In this document: positions 9,441 to 20,339 of the stretch, piece after piece | Layout: every line of letters begins with the position of its first letter | Position numbering within the stretch: the first letter of the stretch is position 1 | Source: Thiorhodococcus mannitoliphagus | GTDB taxonomy: Bacteria; Pseudomonadota; Gammaproteobacteria; Chromatiales; Chromatiaceae | Length of the DNA: 64,000 nucleotides | Assembly (NCBI RefSeq): GCF_010915725.1 | Contig: NZ_JAAIJR010000001.1 | Location: 1 to 64,000, forward strand | Direction: 5' to 3' | Program-made: the position numbers and the translations under genes | Notes under the pieces: generated by a model | What the model was told of the DNA's origin: nothing | Databases searched by the model: none | The model's input: only the letters and a program-made list of their open reading frames with translations

Positions 9441-11840
9441 ATGAAAAGCCCACTCAACCGCGCCCGGGTGGCCAGGCCCAGAACGACGCCAAGAGACCGA
9501 TTCAAGTGGTTGTCGACGCGGCTCGCATTGGCAGCCTTGGCGATGATGACAGGTCTTTCAGCCATGGCCGCAGAGCTAAGAGACGTCGGTTTCGCCGCCC
9601 TACCTGGGGGTAAGGTCGAGATCCAGCTCAACCTCAGCGGGCCAGTCGAAGCACCCGAGACCTTCGCGACCGAATCGCCCGCCCGTATCGCCATGGACCT
9701 CCCTGGTGTCACCAGCAAGCTGGATGCGAGGGCCGTGCCGATCGGCGTCGGCGCGGTTCATAGCCTGGTCGCCGTTGAAGCAAGCGATCGCACGCGTGTT
9801 GTGCTGAATCTGACAGACCCGGTTCCCTACGAGGTCAGTACATCAGGTAACCAGATCACCATTAAGGTCGACAACGGGGGTGCGATTGCAGCCGCAATGC
9901 CGCCTGCACCACTCCCGCCAGCTCAGCCCAGACCGCAGAGCGCTCCGGTTGGACAGCCGCCAAGCCCCGCGCAGCAGGCAGCCGCACCAAGCTGGAGCTA
10001 TCCAGCCCGGGAGCGACGCGCAGCGGCGGCCGGTCCTCCCGTGAGAGACATCGACTTCCGACGTGGTGCCAGCGGTGAAGGACGCATCATGATCCGTTTG
10101 CCGAATGCAAATTCACGTGTCGCCGTCCGTGAACAGGCATCTCGAGTCTATATCGACCTCTACGAGACGTCCCTGCCCCAGCGCCTCTTCAGACGGCTCG
10201 ATGTCGTCGATTTCGGCACTCCGGTCACGGCCGTGGAGTCCCGCCCCAACGGCAGCAATGTGGAAATCGAAGTCCAGACCGAGGGTGACTTTGACTACAT
10301 GGCCTATCAGACGGACGAGATCTTCACCCTTGATTTCAGACCGCTGACATCCGCGGAGAAAGAGGACCTGGCGAGACAGAAGGTCGTCTATGAGGGCGAC
10401 CGCCTCTCACTGAACTTTCAGGACATCGAGGTCCGCGCCGTCCTGCAAGTTCTGGCCGACTTCACGGACTTGAATCTCGTCGCAAGCGACAGCGTTCAGG
10501 GCAACATCACCCTGCGCTTGAAGAATGTCCCTTGGGACCAAGCCCTCGATATCATTCTCAAGACCAAGGGTCTGTCGATGCGTCAAAACGGCAACGTCAT
10601 CATGGTTGCCCCGACACAAGAGCTGGCCGCCCAGGAGCAGTTGGAACTTGAGTCGCAGAATAAGATCGCGGAGCTTGCGCCACTGCGCACCGAGTTCATT
10701 CAAATCAACTATGCCAGAGCATCGGACATCGCCGCCTTGCTTCAGGGTACGGCGGACTTTGCCGGGGCAGTGGCGGCCAGAGACGGTGGCGCTTTTCCCG
10801 CCAGCTCGACTCGGCGTGATGAGAACTTCAACGTCATGGCCTCGAGGCTCCAAGCGGGACTCGCTCAAATGGATATCGGGGCCGCGGGCGGAATACTCTC
10901 TGCCCGCGGCTCGGTGACCTTTGATGAGAGAACCAACACCTTGATCGTCCAGGATACCTTGCAGAACCTCGAAGCCATTCGCGGCCTCATTAACCTGCTT
11001 GATGTGCCAGTGCGGCAGGTCATGATCGAATCGCGAGTCGTCACTGCCGAGAGTACATTTGCCCGTGATCTCGGCGTTCGCTTCGGGGTGTCCGGATCGA
11101 TGGGCTCCTTCCAGGGCAACGAGTTGCTCGTCGGTGGCGGCCAAGACGGCAACATGGCAATGTCGGGATTCGACGCCGGTCCTTTCGGTCTGAATACCGC
11201 TACGGGTACACGTTACAATTCCGTGTTGACCGACGACGCGGGCAACGCGACCTTGATCACCAACTTGCCTGCGGACCCGGCTTCCGGATCCATCAATTTC
11301 CTGATGGGTAAGGTCGGCTCTTATCTCTTGCAGCTCGAGCTCTCGGCAATGCAGCGTGAGGGACGGGGTGAGGTCATCTCGAGTCCTCGGGTCATTACGT
11401 CGGACAAGCAGGAAGCCACCATCAAGGTCGGTAGCGAGATCCCTTATCAAGCGGCAACCGGCATGGGCAACACAACCGTGTCCTTCAAGGAAGCGGTGCT
11501 GCAGTTGAAGGTCACGCCGCATATCACGCCGGACGATCGAATCAACATGGAGCTGGAAGTGAACCGGGATACTCCCAATTACTCGCGTGAAGTGCTCGGT
11601 GTACCCCCGGTCGATACGCAGGCCGTCGAGACGAATGTCTTGGTCGACAACGGGGAAACCGTCGTGCTTGGCGGAGTCTTTGAGCGCGAGAAGACCTTCA
11701 ACAAGGAGCAAGTGCCTTGGGTCGGAGACCTACCGTTGATTGGCCGTCTCTTCAAGACGGAGTCTCGTACGGACAACAACTCAGAGCTTCTCATTTTCGT
11801 TACACCCAAGATCCTGAACTCCGAGATCGTTCAGCGTTAG
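9441..11840 (+). CDS. pilQ: Type IV pilus secretin PilQ
   Basis: This outer-membrane multimeric channel lets the pilus exit. The chosen start (ATG 9441, GGAGGGAAG upstream) gives 799 residues; an ATG at 9417 overlapping pilP is the alternative. The order is: signal peptide ending near AMA; two peptidoglycan-binding AMIN domains; a Pro/Ala-rich linker; a second AMIN domain; an STN/N0 domain (LNFQDIEVRAVLQVLADFTD); an N1 domain; and the C-terminal secretin domain (GSEIPYQAATG, VLGGVFEREK, LLIFVTPKIL). It closes the pilMNOPQ operon and is followed by a hairpin. Confidence 0.95.
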   Translation: MKSPLNRARVARPRTTPRDRFKWLSTRLALAALAMMTGLSAMAAELRDVGFAALPGGKVEIQLNLSGPVEAPETFATESPARIAMDLPGVTSKLDARAVPIGVGAVHSLVAVEASDRTRVVLNLTDPVPYEVSTSGNQITIKVDNGGAIAAAMPPAPLPPAQPRPQSAPVGQPPSPAQQAAAPSWSYPARERRAAAAGPPVRDIDFRRGASGEGRIMIRLPNANSRVAVREQASRVYIDLYETSLPQRLFRRLDVVDFGTPVTAVESRPNGSNVEIEVQTEGDFDYMAYQTDEIFTLDFRPLTSAEKEDLARQKVVYEGDRLSLNFQDIEVRAVLQVLADFTDLNLVASDSVQGNITLRLKNVPWDQALDIILKTKGLSMRQNGNVIMVAPTQELAAQEQLELESQNKIAELAPLRTEFIQINYARASDIAALLQGTADFAGAVAARDGGAFPASSTRRDENFNVMASRLQAGLAQMDIGAAGGILSARGSVTFDERTNTLIVQDTLQNLEAIRGLINLLDVPVRQVMIESRVVTAESTFARDLGVRFGVSGSMGSFQGNELLVGGGQDGNMAMSGFDAGPFGLNTATGTRYNSVLTDDAGNATLITNLPADPASGSINFLMGKVGSYLLQLELSAMQREGRGEVISSPRVITSDKQEATIKVGSEIPYQAATGMGNTTVSFKEAVLQLKVTPHITPDDRINMELEVNRDTPNYSREVLGVPPVDTQAVETNVLVDNGETVVLGGVFEREKTFNKEQVPWVGDLPLIGRLFKTESRTDNNSELLIFVTPKILNSEIVQR

Positions 11841-11848
11841 TGAGCCTT

Positions 11849-11890
11849 GAGCCGACCCGAGCCTTTATCCTGTGCTCTGGTCGGCTCTTT
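11849..11890 (+). terminator. Putative terminator after pilQ
   Basis: GAGCCGACC (11849-11857) and GGTCGGCTC (11879-11887) form a perfect 9-bp stem, followed by TTTG. The 21-base loop is long and the T-run short, so efficiency is uncertain. The rest of the 271-base pilQ-aroK gap shows no clear promoter. Confidence 0.5.
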
Positions 11891-12111
11891 GAGTTCCTGG
11901 TCCTCTTTGCAACTGGACCCTTTACATCCTGACATCACCTACGGATCCGGTACTCTCGGTTCCGCTTGATCTGGATGGAAGGCGTCCCCTACCGCAAGCT
12001 TGGGGCTCTTGCACCCACATCCCCTCGGGCGAGGATCATCCTGCGGTCGATAGCGCGAGATCCCGCACCCCTCCCTTGCCCGATGGCTGAAAATCTGGCA
12101 TACCTTTCGCC

Positions 12112-12636
12112 ATGATGCGCGCACAGAACATTTTTATCGTCGGTCCCATGGGAGCCGGCAAGAGCACCGTCGGTCGGCAGCTTTCCGAAGCCCTGTCCTT
12201 CACCTTCAAGGACAGCGACCATGAGATCCAAAGACGCACGGGCGTCGATATCCCGACCATCTTCGAGTACGAAGGCGAATCTGGGTTTCGGGCCAGGGAG
12301 CGGCAAGTGATCCAAGAGCTGGTCAGTGAGGACCGCATCGTTCTCGCGACAGGCGGCGGGGCCGTGATGAGTCCTGAGAATCGGCAGGACCTTTCGGCCC
12401 GCGGCGTGGTGATCTATCTCCATTGCAGCCCGGAGCAACAATACGCCAGGACTGCACGCGACAGGAATCGTCCGCTGTTGGATACCGCAGATCCCCTGGT
12501 CAAATTGCGCGAGCTGATGGCTGAGCGCGAGCCGCTCTATCGGCAAGTCGCTGATCTGGTGGTCTCCACCGAGAAGCGCGGCACCAGCTCCGTGGTCAAG
12601 GAGATCTGCCGCCGTCTCGAGTCAGACGAGGCCTGA
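12112..12636 (+). CDS. aroK: Shikimate kinase
   Basis: It phosphorylates shikimate at the 3-OH with ATP in the aromatic amino-acid pathway. The 174 residues contain the P-loop GPMGAGKST, the shikimate-binding DHEI aspartate, FRARE (arginine), the ATGGGAV motif and the lid segment DRNRPLL. Two adjacent ATG codons (12112 and 12115) could start it, and no strong ribosome site is visible. Its position between pilQ and aroB is the standard gammaproteobacterial order. Confidence 0.95.
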   Translation: MMRAQNIFIVGPMGAGKSTVGRQLSEALSFTFKDSDHEIQRRTGVDIPTIFEYEGESGFRARERQVIQELVSEDRIVLATGGGAVMSPENRQDLSARGVVIYLHCSPEQQYARTARDRNRPLLDTADPLVKLRELMAEREPLYRQVADLVVSTEKRGTSSVVKEICRRLESDEA

Positions 12637-12650
12637 GGGCGGACCAAGCG

Positions 12651-13721
12651 ATGCCGAAGATCCTAACCGTCGACCTGGGGACGCGTGAGTACCCCATCTA
12701 TATTGGCTCGGGCCTTCTGACGAAGTCCGAGTTCTACCGAGACCACATCGCGGGCAGTCAGGTGATGATCGTCACCAACGACACCGTGGGCCCGCTTTAT
12801 TTGGACGCGGTCAAGGCCGCGCTCGCGGGCTACCAGGTCCGCGAAGTCGTGCTTCCGGACGGCGAAGTCTATAAGACGCTTGAGGTGTGGAGTCGAATTT
12901 TCGACGCCTTGCTGACGGAGAGGTTCGCCCGAGATGCCACCATCATCGCCCTTGGTGGCGGCGTCGTCGGCGACATGGCCGGCTTTGCGGCTGCCTGCTA
13001 TCAACGCGGAATTGCCTTCATTCAGGTGCCGACGACGCTGCTCGCGCAGGTCGACTCCTCCGTCGGCGGCAAGACTGGCGTCAACCACCCGGCCGGGAAG
13101 AACATGATAGGCGCCTTTCATCAGCCTCGCGCGGTCATTGCTGACACGCAGACGCTGGAGACGCTGCCGCAGCGCGAGCTTTCCGCAGGGCTCGCCGAAG
13201 TCCTCAAGTATGGTTTTATTCGGGATGTCGCCTTCCTCGATTGGCTGGAATCTCACATGGCCGAACTCTTGGGGCGCGATGCAGCTGCCCTGGCACACGC
13301 CATCGGTCGATCCTGTGAGATCAAGGCGCAGATCGTCGCCGAGGACGAGTTCGAGTCCGGACAGCGCGCGCTCCTGAATCTCGGTCACACCTTCGGACAC
13401 GCGATCGAAACTGGCGCTGGCTACGGAAACTGGCTACACGGCGAGGCTGTGGGAGCTGGAATCTGCCTTGCTGCGGATTTGTCGCGCCGCATCGGATGGC
13501 TGCCGGAGGCGGACGTCGAGCGTACGCGTCACCTGATCGCTTGCGCTGGCATTCCGACCGAGCGACCCGCTGACCTCAACGCGGATCAGCTCTTGGAGTT
13601 CATGGCGGTGGATAAGAAAGTCATCGGGGGGCAGCTCCGTCTCGTTCTAATGCGGCGGCTCGGGGAGGCGCTCGTGACGAACGAATTCGATCACAACCTC
13701 CTGCGTGAAACGCTCTCCTAA
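12651..13721 (+). CDS. aroB: 3-Dehydroquinate synthase
   Basis: It converts DAHP to 3-dehydroquinate, an NAD- and zinc-dependent step of the shikimate pathway. The 356-residue protein has the glycine-rich NAD segment [11 protein letters not shown], the substrate region [20 protein letters not shown] (metal glutamate) and the metal histidines in [12 protein letters not shown] and WLHGEAV. It follows aroK after 14 bases. In many relatives damX comes next; here the next gene is gltB. Confidence 0.96.
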   Translation: MPKILTVDLGTREYPIYIGSGLLTKSEFYRDHIAGSQVMIVTNDTVGPLYLDAVKAALAGYQVREVVLPDGEVYKTLEVWSRIFDALLTERFARDATIIALGGGVVGDMAGFAAACYQRGIAFIQVPTTLLAQVDSSVGGKTGVNHPAGKNMIGAFHQPRAVIADTQTLETLPQRELSAGLAEVLKYGFIRDVAFLDWLESHMAELLGRDAAALAHAIGRSCEIKAQIVAEDEFESGQRALLNLGHTFGHAIETGAGYGNWLHGEAVGAGICLAADLSRRIGWLPEADVERTRHLIACAGIPTERPADLNADQLLEFMAVDKKVIGGQLRLVLMRRLGEALVTNEFDHNLLRETLS

Positions 13722-13775
13722 CGAGCATCCTTGACGACCCCCGTCTCGGCAGATTCCAGTGCATCGCGCATCTTC

Positions 13776-13797
13776 TTGGTGCATCTGGTGCACCAGA
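13776..13797. promoter_or_regulatory. TGGTGCA repeats and palindrome upstream of the gltB promoter
   Basis: TGGTGCA occurs twice (from 13777 and 13786), and TCTGGTGCACCAGA (13784-13797) is a perfect 14-bp palindrome. These share the GGTGCA half-site of NtrC operators, but the canonical GCACY-N5-GGTGC arrangement is not met. It lies about 45-70 bases upstream of the sigma-54-like promoter, where an activator site would be expected. Confidence 0.35.
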
Positions 13798-13842
13798 CCT
13801 CGAGGCCGCTCCTCTAAACTGCTAATTTTCCAGCACCTAGCA

Positions 13843-13860
13843 GTGGCACGCCCTCTGCAA
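13843..13860 (+). promoter_or_regulatory. Sigma-54 (-24/-12) promoter of gltBD
   Basis: GTGGCACGCCCTCTGCAA matches the RpoN consensus TGGCACG-N4-TTGCW at all positions of the -24 box and all but one of the -12 box. The invariant GG (13845-13846) and GC (13857-13858) are exactly 10 bases apart. Transcription would start near 13870, about 290 bases before gltB. The leader holds a 7-bp stem, GCTCGTT (13908-13914) with AACGAGC (13936-13942). The spacer 13722-14163 has no other gene. Confidence 0.65.
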
Positions 13861-14163
13861 CAGCGGTAAGATTCGCGGTTCGCGATTTCATTTCGGTCGG
13901 GTTTCAGGCTCGTTAGGGCTCTCGGTGCCGTCCTGAACGAGCGACACTTTGAACCTGATCGCTGAAGTCTGGTCATCCTTGAGGGAAGGCTTGCGTCCCA
14001 CCTGACGCCTCGCCTCATCAGGCGACTTCCGGCATTGAGGATCACAGGATTGTGCTGCCTACCTAGGACTCGGCTCGGCTCACCTCTGCGGGAGGAGCCG
14101 ACGACGGCCATGGGTAAGTATTACGATCGGAATCATTTACCCCAGGTATCAACGAGGTCAGCG

Positions 14164-17100
14164 ATGAGCCTTCGTGCCCTACCACCCGCACAGGGTCTCT
14201 ATGACCCAGAGAACGAGCACGACGCCTGTGGCGTCGGCTTCGTATGTCACATCAAGAATCAGAGCAGCCACGCGATCGTCCGTCAGGGATTGGAGATCCT
14301 CGAACGCCTGACTCATCGTGGCGCTGTCGGCGCCGATCCGAAGGCCGGCGATGGCGCAGGAATTCTGGTGCAGATCCCTGACGATTTCTTCCGTGCTGCG
14401 GTTGATTTCGAGCTGCCGCCTTCCGGCTCTTACGGCGTTGGCATGGTCTTTCTCCCACAAGACGAGAAAGACCGCGAAGCCATGCAGAACACGGTCAACC
14501 GTCGCCTGCAAGAAGGCGGGCAAAACGTCCTCGGCTGGCGCGATGTCCCTGTCGATAATGCCGACCTTGGCGAGAGTGTCCTCCCGACCGAACCGGTCGT
14601 TCGTCAGGTCTTCGTTGGCCGTGGCGAGAATTGCCCCGATCAAGACAGCTTCGAGCGGCGCCTTTTCGTCATCCGCAAGCGGATGGACAATGAGATCCGC
14701 AGTGCCGGCTACGACAAGACGGCCTACTACGTGTCCTCTCTGTCTTCGCGGACCGTCAATTACAAAGGCATGCTGCTCGCGGATCAAGTCGGGCGCTACT
14801 ATCTCGACCTCAGCGACGAGCGCTTCGCTTCGGCCCTGGCACTGGTCCATCAGCGATTCTCGACCAATACCTTCCCAACCTGGGATCTCGCGCAGCCATT
14901 CCGCATGATCTGCCACAACGGCGAGATCAATACCATGCGCGGCAACGTCAACTGGATGGCGGCGCGCCGGCATACCATGCGCTCCGACGTGCTTGGCGAG
15001 GATCTGGATAGCATTTGGCCGCTGATCCCCGAAGGCCAATCGGATTCGGCATGCTTCGACAATGCCCTTGAACTCCTGGTGATGGGCGGCTACTCCTTGG
15101 CGCACGCCATGATGCTGCTGATTCCGGAGGCTTGGTCTGGCAACAAGCAAATGGATGACGACCGCCGCGCCTTCTACGAATACCACGCCGCGCTCATGGA
15201 GCCATGGGACGGCCCAGCCGCAGTTGCCTTCACCGATGGCCGCCAGATCGGTGCGACGCTTGATCGCAACGGTCTGCGCCCGGCACGCTACCTGGTGACC
15301 AACGACGATATGGTCATTATGGGCTCGGAGATGGGCGTGCTCGATATCGCCGAAGAGCGCATCGTCAAGAAGTGGCGCCTGCAACCCGGCAAGATGTTCC
15401 TGATCGATCTCGAGCAGGGCCGCATCATTGACGATGCAGAGATCAAGGCCGAGCTGGCGACGGCCCAACCCTACCGGGAGTGGTTGGCCAAGACGCAGAT
15501 CCATCTCGACGAGCTACCGACGAATGTGGCTCCCATGGCACCGGACGCGGAGACGCTGCTGGACGCCCAGCAGGCGTTCGGATACACGCAGGAGGATCTG
15601 AAGTTCCTTTTGGCACCCATGGTGATCACTGGGCAAGAAGCCATCGGTTCCATGGGTGCGGACAACCCCCCGTCGGTCCTCTCGGGTCGCGCCAAGCACC
15701 TGTCGACCTACTTCAAGCAGAACTTCGCGCAGGTCACAAATCCTCCGATCGATCCGATCCGCGAAGAGCTGGTCATGTCCTTGGTGTCGCTGATCGGGCC
15801 GCGACCAAACCTCCTTGGCCTGAATGAGGCCGGCAAACATTGGCGCCTCGAGGTCAATCAGCCCGTCCTCACCAATCAGGATCTGGAGCGTGTTCGCCAC
15901 ATCGAGGATAGCTCCGGGGGCGCGTTCCGCACCAAGAACCTGGACATGGTCTATTCCTCGGCCGAGGGTGCCGACGGCATGTCCGACGCCCTGCAGCGTC
16001 TGTGCGGGGCGGCGGAAGAGGCGGTGCTGGCCGGCTACAACATCCTCATCCTGTCGGATCGCAACACCAATCGGGATTACATCCCCATTCCCGCGTTGCT
16101 GGCGACTTCGGCCGTGCATCACCACCTGATCCGGCGCGGACTGCGGACCAGCTCGGGGCTCGTCGTCGAGACGGGTGCAGCACTCGAGGTACATCACTTC
16201 GCCACGCTCGCCGGATACGGCGCCGAGGCCATCAATCCCTATTTGGCGTTCGACACCATTCAGTCTTTGCTGCCCGGGCTTCCAGAGAAGCTAAGCTTCG
16301 ACGAGGCGCAGAGCCGCTATATCAAGGCGGTCGGCAAGGGACTGAAGAAGGTGATGTCCAAGATGGGGATCTCGACCTTTCAGTCGTACTGTGGGGCTCA
16401 GATCTTCGACGCGGTCGGCCTCAATACCGACTTCGTGCGCGAGTACTTCACCGGCACCCAGAGCAAGATCGAGGGCGTCGGCTTGGCGGAGATCTCCCAG
16501 GAAGCGGTGCGCTGGCATGCCCAGGGATACGGCAACGATCAGGTGCTGCGCAAGCATCTGGATGCGGGCGGCGACTACGCCTTCCGGATCCGTGGCGAGG
16601 ATCATGTCTGGACCCCGGAGACCATCTCCAAGCTCCAGCACGCGACCCGCGCCAACAGCTGGCAGAACTACGAGGAATACTCCAAGCTCATCAACGAGCA
16701 AAACGAGCGTCTCCTTACGCTGCGTGGGCTCATGGACTTCAAGCTCGCCGATACGCCGATCCCGCTCGAGGAGGTCGAGCCCGCTAAGGAGATCGTGAAG
16801 CGCTTCGCCACCGGGGCCATGTCCTTCGGCTCGATCAGCTACGAGGCGCATTCGACCTTAGCCAAGGCCATGAACGCGATCGGCGGCAAGTCCAACACTG
16901 GCGAAGGCGGTGAGGAGCCGGAGCGTTTCATGCCCCTGGCTGACGGCGCGAGGAATCCGGAGCGCTCCGCGATCAAGCAAGTGGCCTCCGGACGTTTCGG
17001 TGTCACCGCAGAGTATCTTGTCAACGCCGATGACATCCAGATCAAGATCGCCCAAGGCGCCAAGCCCGGCGAGGGTGGGCAGCTACCGGGCCACAAGGTC

Positions 17101-18819
17101 AACGCTCAGATAGCACGGGTGCGACACTCAACGCCTGGGGTCGGGCTGATTTCGCCACCGCCGCATCACGATATTTATTCGATCGAAGACCTGGCGCAGC
17201 TGATCCACGATCTCAAGAACGTCAATCCCAATGCCCGCGTCTCCGTCAAGCTGGTCTCAGAAATCGGCGTGGGGACCGTCGCCGCTGGCGTCTCCAAGGC
17301 CCACGCCGATCATGTGACCATTTCCGGCTACGATGGCGGCACAGGTGCAAGTCCACTGACGTCGATCAAGCACGCTGGCTCTCCCTGGGAGATCGGACTC
17401 GCGGAGACACACCAGACCCTGGTGCTGAATCGGCTTCGCGGTCGAATCGCCGTTCAAGTCGATGGGGGCATGCGTACGGGACGTGATGTCGTGATTGGCG
17501 CGCTCTTGGGGGCAGACGAGTTTGGTTTCGCCACCGCACCGCTGATCGTGGAAGGCTGCATCATGATGCGCAAGTGTCATCTCAACACCTGCCCAGTCGG
17601 TGTTGCGACCCAGGATCCCGAGCTGCGCAAGCGCTTCACCGGTAAGCCCGAGCACGTCATCAATTTCTTCTTCTTCATTGCAGAGGAAGTGCGACGCCTC
17701 ATGGCCAAGCTGGGGTTCCGAACCATGAGCGAGATGATCGGTCAATCCGACCGTCTCGAGATGCGTCGCGCGATCGACCACTGGAAGGCCCAGGGACTCG
17801 ACTTCAGCCTGCTGTTGGCCAAACCGCAGGTCGGCGCTGAAGTCGCGATCTACAACTGCGAGCCTCAGGACCACGGCCTCGATAAGGCCCTGGACCACGA
17901 GCTCATCCGCCAGGCCGCACCCGCCCTCGAGCGCGGCGAGGCGGTGCGGATCGAGACACCGATCAAGAACTACAACCGAACCTTCGGAGCACTCCTGTCC
18001 GGGCGCGTTGCCGAGCGCTATGGGCATGCGGGGCTGCCGGACGACACCATTCACATCAAGGCAAAGGGAACTGCGGGACAATCCTTCGGCGCCTGGCTGG
18101 CAAGCGGTGTGACCGTCGAACTCGAGGGCGAAGGCAATGACTATGTCGGTAAAGGCCTTTCAGGTGGCCGTTTGGTGATCTATCCGCCGGCTGAGTCAGC
18201 GATTGGACCCGCGGAAGAGAACATCATCGTCGGCAACACGGTGCTTTACGGTGCCATTACCGGAGAATGCTACTTCCGCGGAGTCGCTGGGGAGCGCTTC
18301 TGCGTGCGCAACTCGGGCGCCGCGGCCGTCGTCGAAGGCGTCGGCGACCATGGCTGCGAGTACATGACCGGAGGCGTTGCCGTGGTTCTGGGGCCCACCG
18401 GACGCAACTTCGCCGCAGGCATGTCGGGCGGCGTCGCCTACGTCCTGGACGAGGACGGTGGATTCGCCGATCGCTGCAATCTCGCCATGGTCGAGCTGGA
18501 GCCCATCACCGACGAGGATGATGCCCTCGAGGCATTCGAGCACCAGGGCGGTGACTTGGAGACTCACGGCCGCGTCGACATCAGTCATGACATGACTCGC
18601 TATGACGGCTTGCGGCTCAAGCGCCTCATCGGACGTCATCTGCACTACACCAACTCAGAGGTCGCACGCCGCATCCTCGACAACTGGGCTGACTACTTGC
18701 CCAAGTTCGTCAAGGTCATGCCGGTGGACTACAGGCATGCGCTCCAAGAGATGCAAGCGAGTCAGAGCCGGCCACCGCAGCCGAGCAAGCCGTTAAAGGG
18801 GATCGTTGAGCATGGGTAA
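14164..18819 (+). CDS. gltB: Glutamate synthase (NADPH) large subunit
   Basis: It makes two glutamates from glutamine and 2-oxoglutarate. The 1551-residue precursor starts [15 protein letters not shown]. Cys22 in DACGVGF is the expected N-terminal nucleophile of the class II glutaminase domain after removal of a 21-residue propeptide. The order is: glutaminase domain, central domain, FMN-binding synthase domain ([20 protein letters not shown]), the 3Fe-4S cysteines Cys1132, Cys1138 and Cys1143 (C-x5-C-x4-C), and the C-terminal beta-helix with GXXGXXXG repeats. ATG 14164 has GAGG six bases ahead; an in-frame ATG at 14110 also follows GGAGGAG, so the start is not certain. It overlaps gltD by 8 bases. 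Confidence 0.96.
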   Translation: MSLRALPPAQGLYDPENEHDACGVGFVCHIKNQSSHAIVRQGLEILERLTHRGAVGADPKAGDGAGILVQIPDDFFRAAVDFELPPSGSYGVGMVFLPQDEKDREAMQNTVNRRLQEGGQNVLGWRDVPVDNADLGESVLPTEPVVRQVFVGRGENCPDQDSFERRLFVIRKRMDNEIRSAGYDKTAYYVSSLSSRTVNYKGMLLADQVGRYYLDLSDERFASALALVHQRFSTNTFPTWDLAQPFRMICHNGEINTMRGNVNWMAARRHTMRSDVLGEDLDSIWPLIPEGQSDSACFDNALELLVMGGYSLAHAMMLLIPEAWSGNKQMDDDRRAFYEYHAALMEPWDGPAAVAFTDGRQIGATLDRNGLRPARYLVTNDDMVIMGSEMGVLDIAEERIVKKWRLQPGKMFLIDLEQGRIIDDAEIKAELATAQPYREWLAKTQIHLDELPTNVAPMAPDAETLLDAQQAFGYTQEDLKFLLAPMVITGQEAIGSMGADNPPSVLSGRAKHLSTYFKQNFAQVTNPPIDPIREELVMSLVSLIGPRPNLLGLNEAGKHWRLEVNQPVLTNQDLERVRHIEDSSGGAFRTKNLDMVYSSAEGADGMSDALQRLCGAAEEAVLAGYNILILSDRNTNRDYIPIPALLATSAVHHHLIRRGLRTSSGLVVETGAALEVHHFATLAGYGAEAINPYLAFDTIQSLLPGLPEKLSFDEAQSRYIKAVGKGLKKVMSKMGISTFQSYCGAQIFDAVGLNTDFVREYFTGTQSKIEGVGLAEISQEAVRWHAQGYGNDQVLRKHLDAGGDYAFRIRGEDHVWTPETISKLQHATRANSWQNYEEYSKLINEQNERLLTLRGLMDFKLADTPIPLEEVEPAKEIVKRFATGAMSFGSISYEAHSTLAKAMNAIGGKSNTGEGGEEPERFMPLADGARNPERSAIKQVASGRFGVTAEYLVNADDIQIKIAQGAKPGEGGQLPGHKVNAQIARVRHSTPGVGLISPPPHHDIYSIEDLAQLIHDLKNVNPNARVSVKLVSEIGVGTVAAGVSKAHADHVTISGYDGGTGASPLTSIKHAGSPWEIGLAETHQTLVLNRLRGRIAVQVDGGMRTGRDVVIGALLGADEFGFATAPLIVEGCIMMRKCHLNTCPVGVATQDPELRKRFTGKPEHVINFFFFIAEEVRRLMAKLGFRTMSEMIGQSDRLEMRRAIDHWKAQGLDFSLLLAKPQVGAEVAIYNCEPQDHGLDKALDHELIRQAAPALERGEAVRIETPIKNYNRTFGALLSGRVAERYGHAGLPDDTIHIKAKGTAGQSFGAWLASGVTVELEGEGNDYVGKGLSGGRLVIYPPAESAIGPAEENIIVGNTVLYGAITGECYFRGVAGERFCVRNSGAAAVVEGVGDHGCEYMTGGVAVVLGPTGRNFAAGMSGGVAYVLDEDGGFADRCNLAMVELEPITDEDDALEAFEHQGGDLETHGRVDISHDMTRYDGLRLKRLIGRHLHYTNSEVARRILDNWADYLPKFVKVMPVDYRHALQEMQASQSRPPQPSKPLKGIVEHG

Positions 18820-20278
18820 GCCGACTGGTTTCATGGAATACGGCCGTTGTGACCGGCGTTATGAGCCGGTTGGAGATCGGGTCGTTAATTACGTCGAGTT
18901 CGTAATCCCGCTTGCGGATGCTGAACTCCGGGAGCAGGGCGCGCGCTGCATGGACTGCGGCATTCCCTATTGTCATCAGGGGTGCCCGGTCAACAACATT
19001 ATTCCGGACTGGAATGACCTGGTTTACCGGGGTGAGTGGGAGGCGGCCATTGAGGTCCTACACTCGACGAACAACTTTCCCGAGTTCACTGGGCGCATCT
19101 GTCCAGCCCCCTGCGAGGCGTCTTGCACGCTCAACCTCGATGACGCGCCCGTCACCATCAAGACGATTGAATGCGCCATCGTGGACCGCGCTTGGGATGA
19201 GGGTTGGATCAAACCACAGGTCCCGGAGCGCAGGACAGGCAAGCGCGTTGCCGTTGTAGGCTCAGGACCTGCCGGACTCGCCGCTGCCCAGCAGCTCGCC
19301 CGCGCCGGCCACCAGGTGGCAATCTATGAGAAAGCCGATCGCATCGGCGGTCTACTCAGATACGGTATCCCGGACTTCAAGCTGAACAAGGAGTTGATCG
19401 ATCGCCGAATGGCGCAGATGCGGACCGAAGGCGTCGAATTCCACACCAACGCACACATCGGCGTCAGCATTCCCGTGACGAAGCTCCGAGAGGACTATGA
19501 TGCCGTTGTTCTCGCTGGCGGCTCCGAAAAGCCGCGCGACCTTCCCGTAGAAGGGAGGGAGCTGAATGGGATTCACTTCGCGATGGACTTCCTGACGCGT
19601 AACAGCAAACGGGTCCAGGGAACCTACGTCTCTGACGAAGAACTCATCAGTGCGCAGGATAAGCACGTGGTTGTCATCGGCGGCGGAGACACGGGCTCCG
19701 ATTGTATCGGCACCTCGATCCGACACGGCGCCAAGTCGGTCACCCAAATTGAGATTCTGGACAAGCCCCCGGAGAAGGAAGACAAGGCCCTGACTTGGCC
19801 GAACTGGCCGAACAAGCTCCGAACCTCTTCGTCCCAGGAAGAAGGCTGCGAACGTCTCTGGAACCTCGCGACCAAGTCATTCTCCGGTGATGCGGAAGGT
19901 AGGGTCACTGAGCTGAATTATTGCCTCGTGCGCTGGGACAAGGACGCCGATGGACGTTGGCAGATGCAGGAAGTGCCAGGCAGTGAGGGCCAACTCAAGG
20001 CGGATCTCGTCCTGCTTGCAATGGGCTTCGTGCACCCAGTGCATGAGGGCATGATCGACGAGCTGCGGCAATCCGCAGGCCTGGAGCTTGATGCGCGAGG
20101 CAATATCAAGGGCAGCACGGAGGGCGCTGACGCCTATCACACCTCGGTCGAGGGCGTCTTCTGTGCCGGAGATATGCGGCGCGGCCAGTCACTCGTTGTC
20201 TGGGCAATCCGCGAGGGACGGCAGTGCGCTAGGGCCGTCGATGAGTGGCTAATGGGCGAAACGGATCTGCCTCGATAG
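18812..20278 (+). CDS. gltD: Glutamate synthase small subunit
   Basis: This FAD- and NADPH-binding subunit passes electrons to GltB. The 488 residues carry the N-terminal cysteine clusters for two 4Fe-4S centres ([17 protein letters not shown] and CPAPCEASC). A FAD-binding [18 protein letters not shown] follows, then an NADPH-binding [12 protein letters not shown] segment and a C-terminal [20 protein letters not shown]. The ATG at 18812 lies inside the gltB stop region, so translation is coupled. A strong terminator follows. Confidence 0.96.
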   Translation: MGKPTGFMEYGRCDRRYEPVGDRVVNYVEFVIPLADAELREQGARCMDCGIPYCHQGCPVNNIIPDWNDLVYRGEWEAAIEVLHSTNNFPEFTGRICPAPCEASCTLNLDDAPVTIKTIECAIVDRAWDEGWIKPQVPERRTGKRVAVVGSGPAGLAAAQQLARAGHQVAIYEKADRIGGLLRYGIPDFKLNKELIDRRMAQMRTEGVEFHTNAHIGVSIPVTKLREDYDAVVLAGGSEKPRDLPVEGRELNGIHFAMDFLTRNSKRVQGTYVSDEELISAQDKHVVVIGGGDTGSDCIGTSIRHGAKSVTQIEILDKPPEKEDKALTWPNWPNKLRTSSSQEEGCERLWNLATKSFSGDAEGRVTELNYCLVRWDKDADGRWQMQEVPGSEGQLKADLVLLAMGFVHPVHEGMIDELRQSAGLELDARGNIKGSTEGADAYHTSVEGVFCAGDMRRGQSLVVWAIREGRQCARAVDEWLMGETDLPR

Positions 20279-20304
20279 AGACGTCCTGATTCAAGCGGAA
20301 AATC

Positions 20305-20334
20305 GAAAGCGGCCACTCTGGCCGCTTTCTTTTT
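20305..20334 (+). terminator. Rho-independent terminator after gltD
   Basis: GAAAGCGGCC and GGCCGCTTTC form a perfect 10-bp stem around ACTCT, followed by TTTTT (20330-20334). On the minus strand the tail is GATTTT, so it may also act on gspD transcripts, which end at 20340. Confidence 0.9.
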
Positions 20335-20339
20335 GGTGA

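Noticed and set aside
10407-11711. 434-codon minus-strand frame over pilQ
   Set aside because: It is antisense to a clear secretin gene, with no domain and no ribosome site.
13784-13797. Palindrome before gltB as a canonical NtrC operator
   Set aside because: The half-sites are not spaced by five bases as GCACY-N5-GGTGC; kept only as a weak regulatory candidate.
14179-15504. 441-codon minus-strand frame over gltB
   Set aside because: Shadow of the conserved glutaminase domain; no recognisable product.
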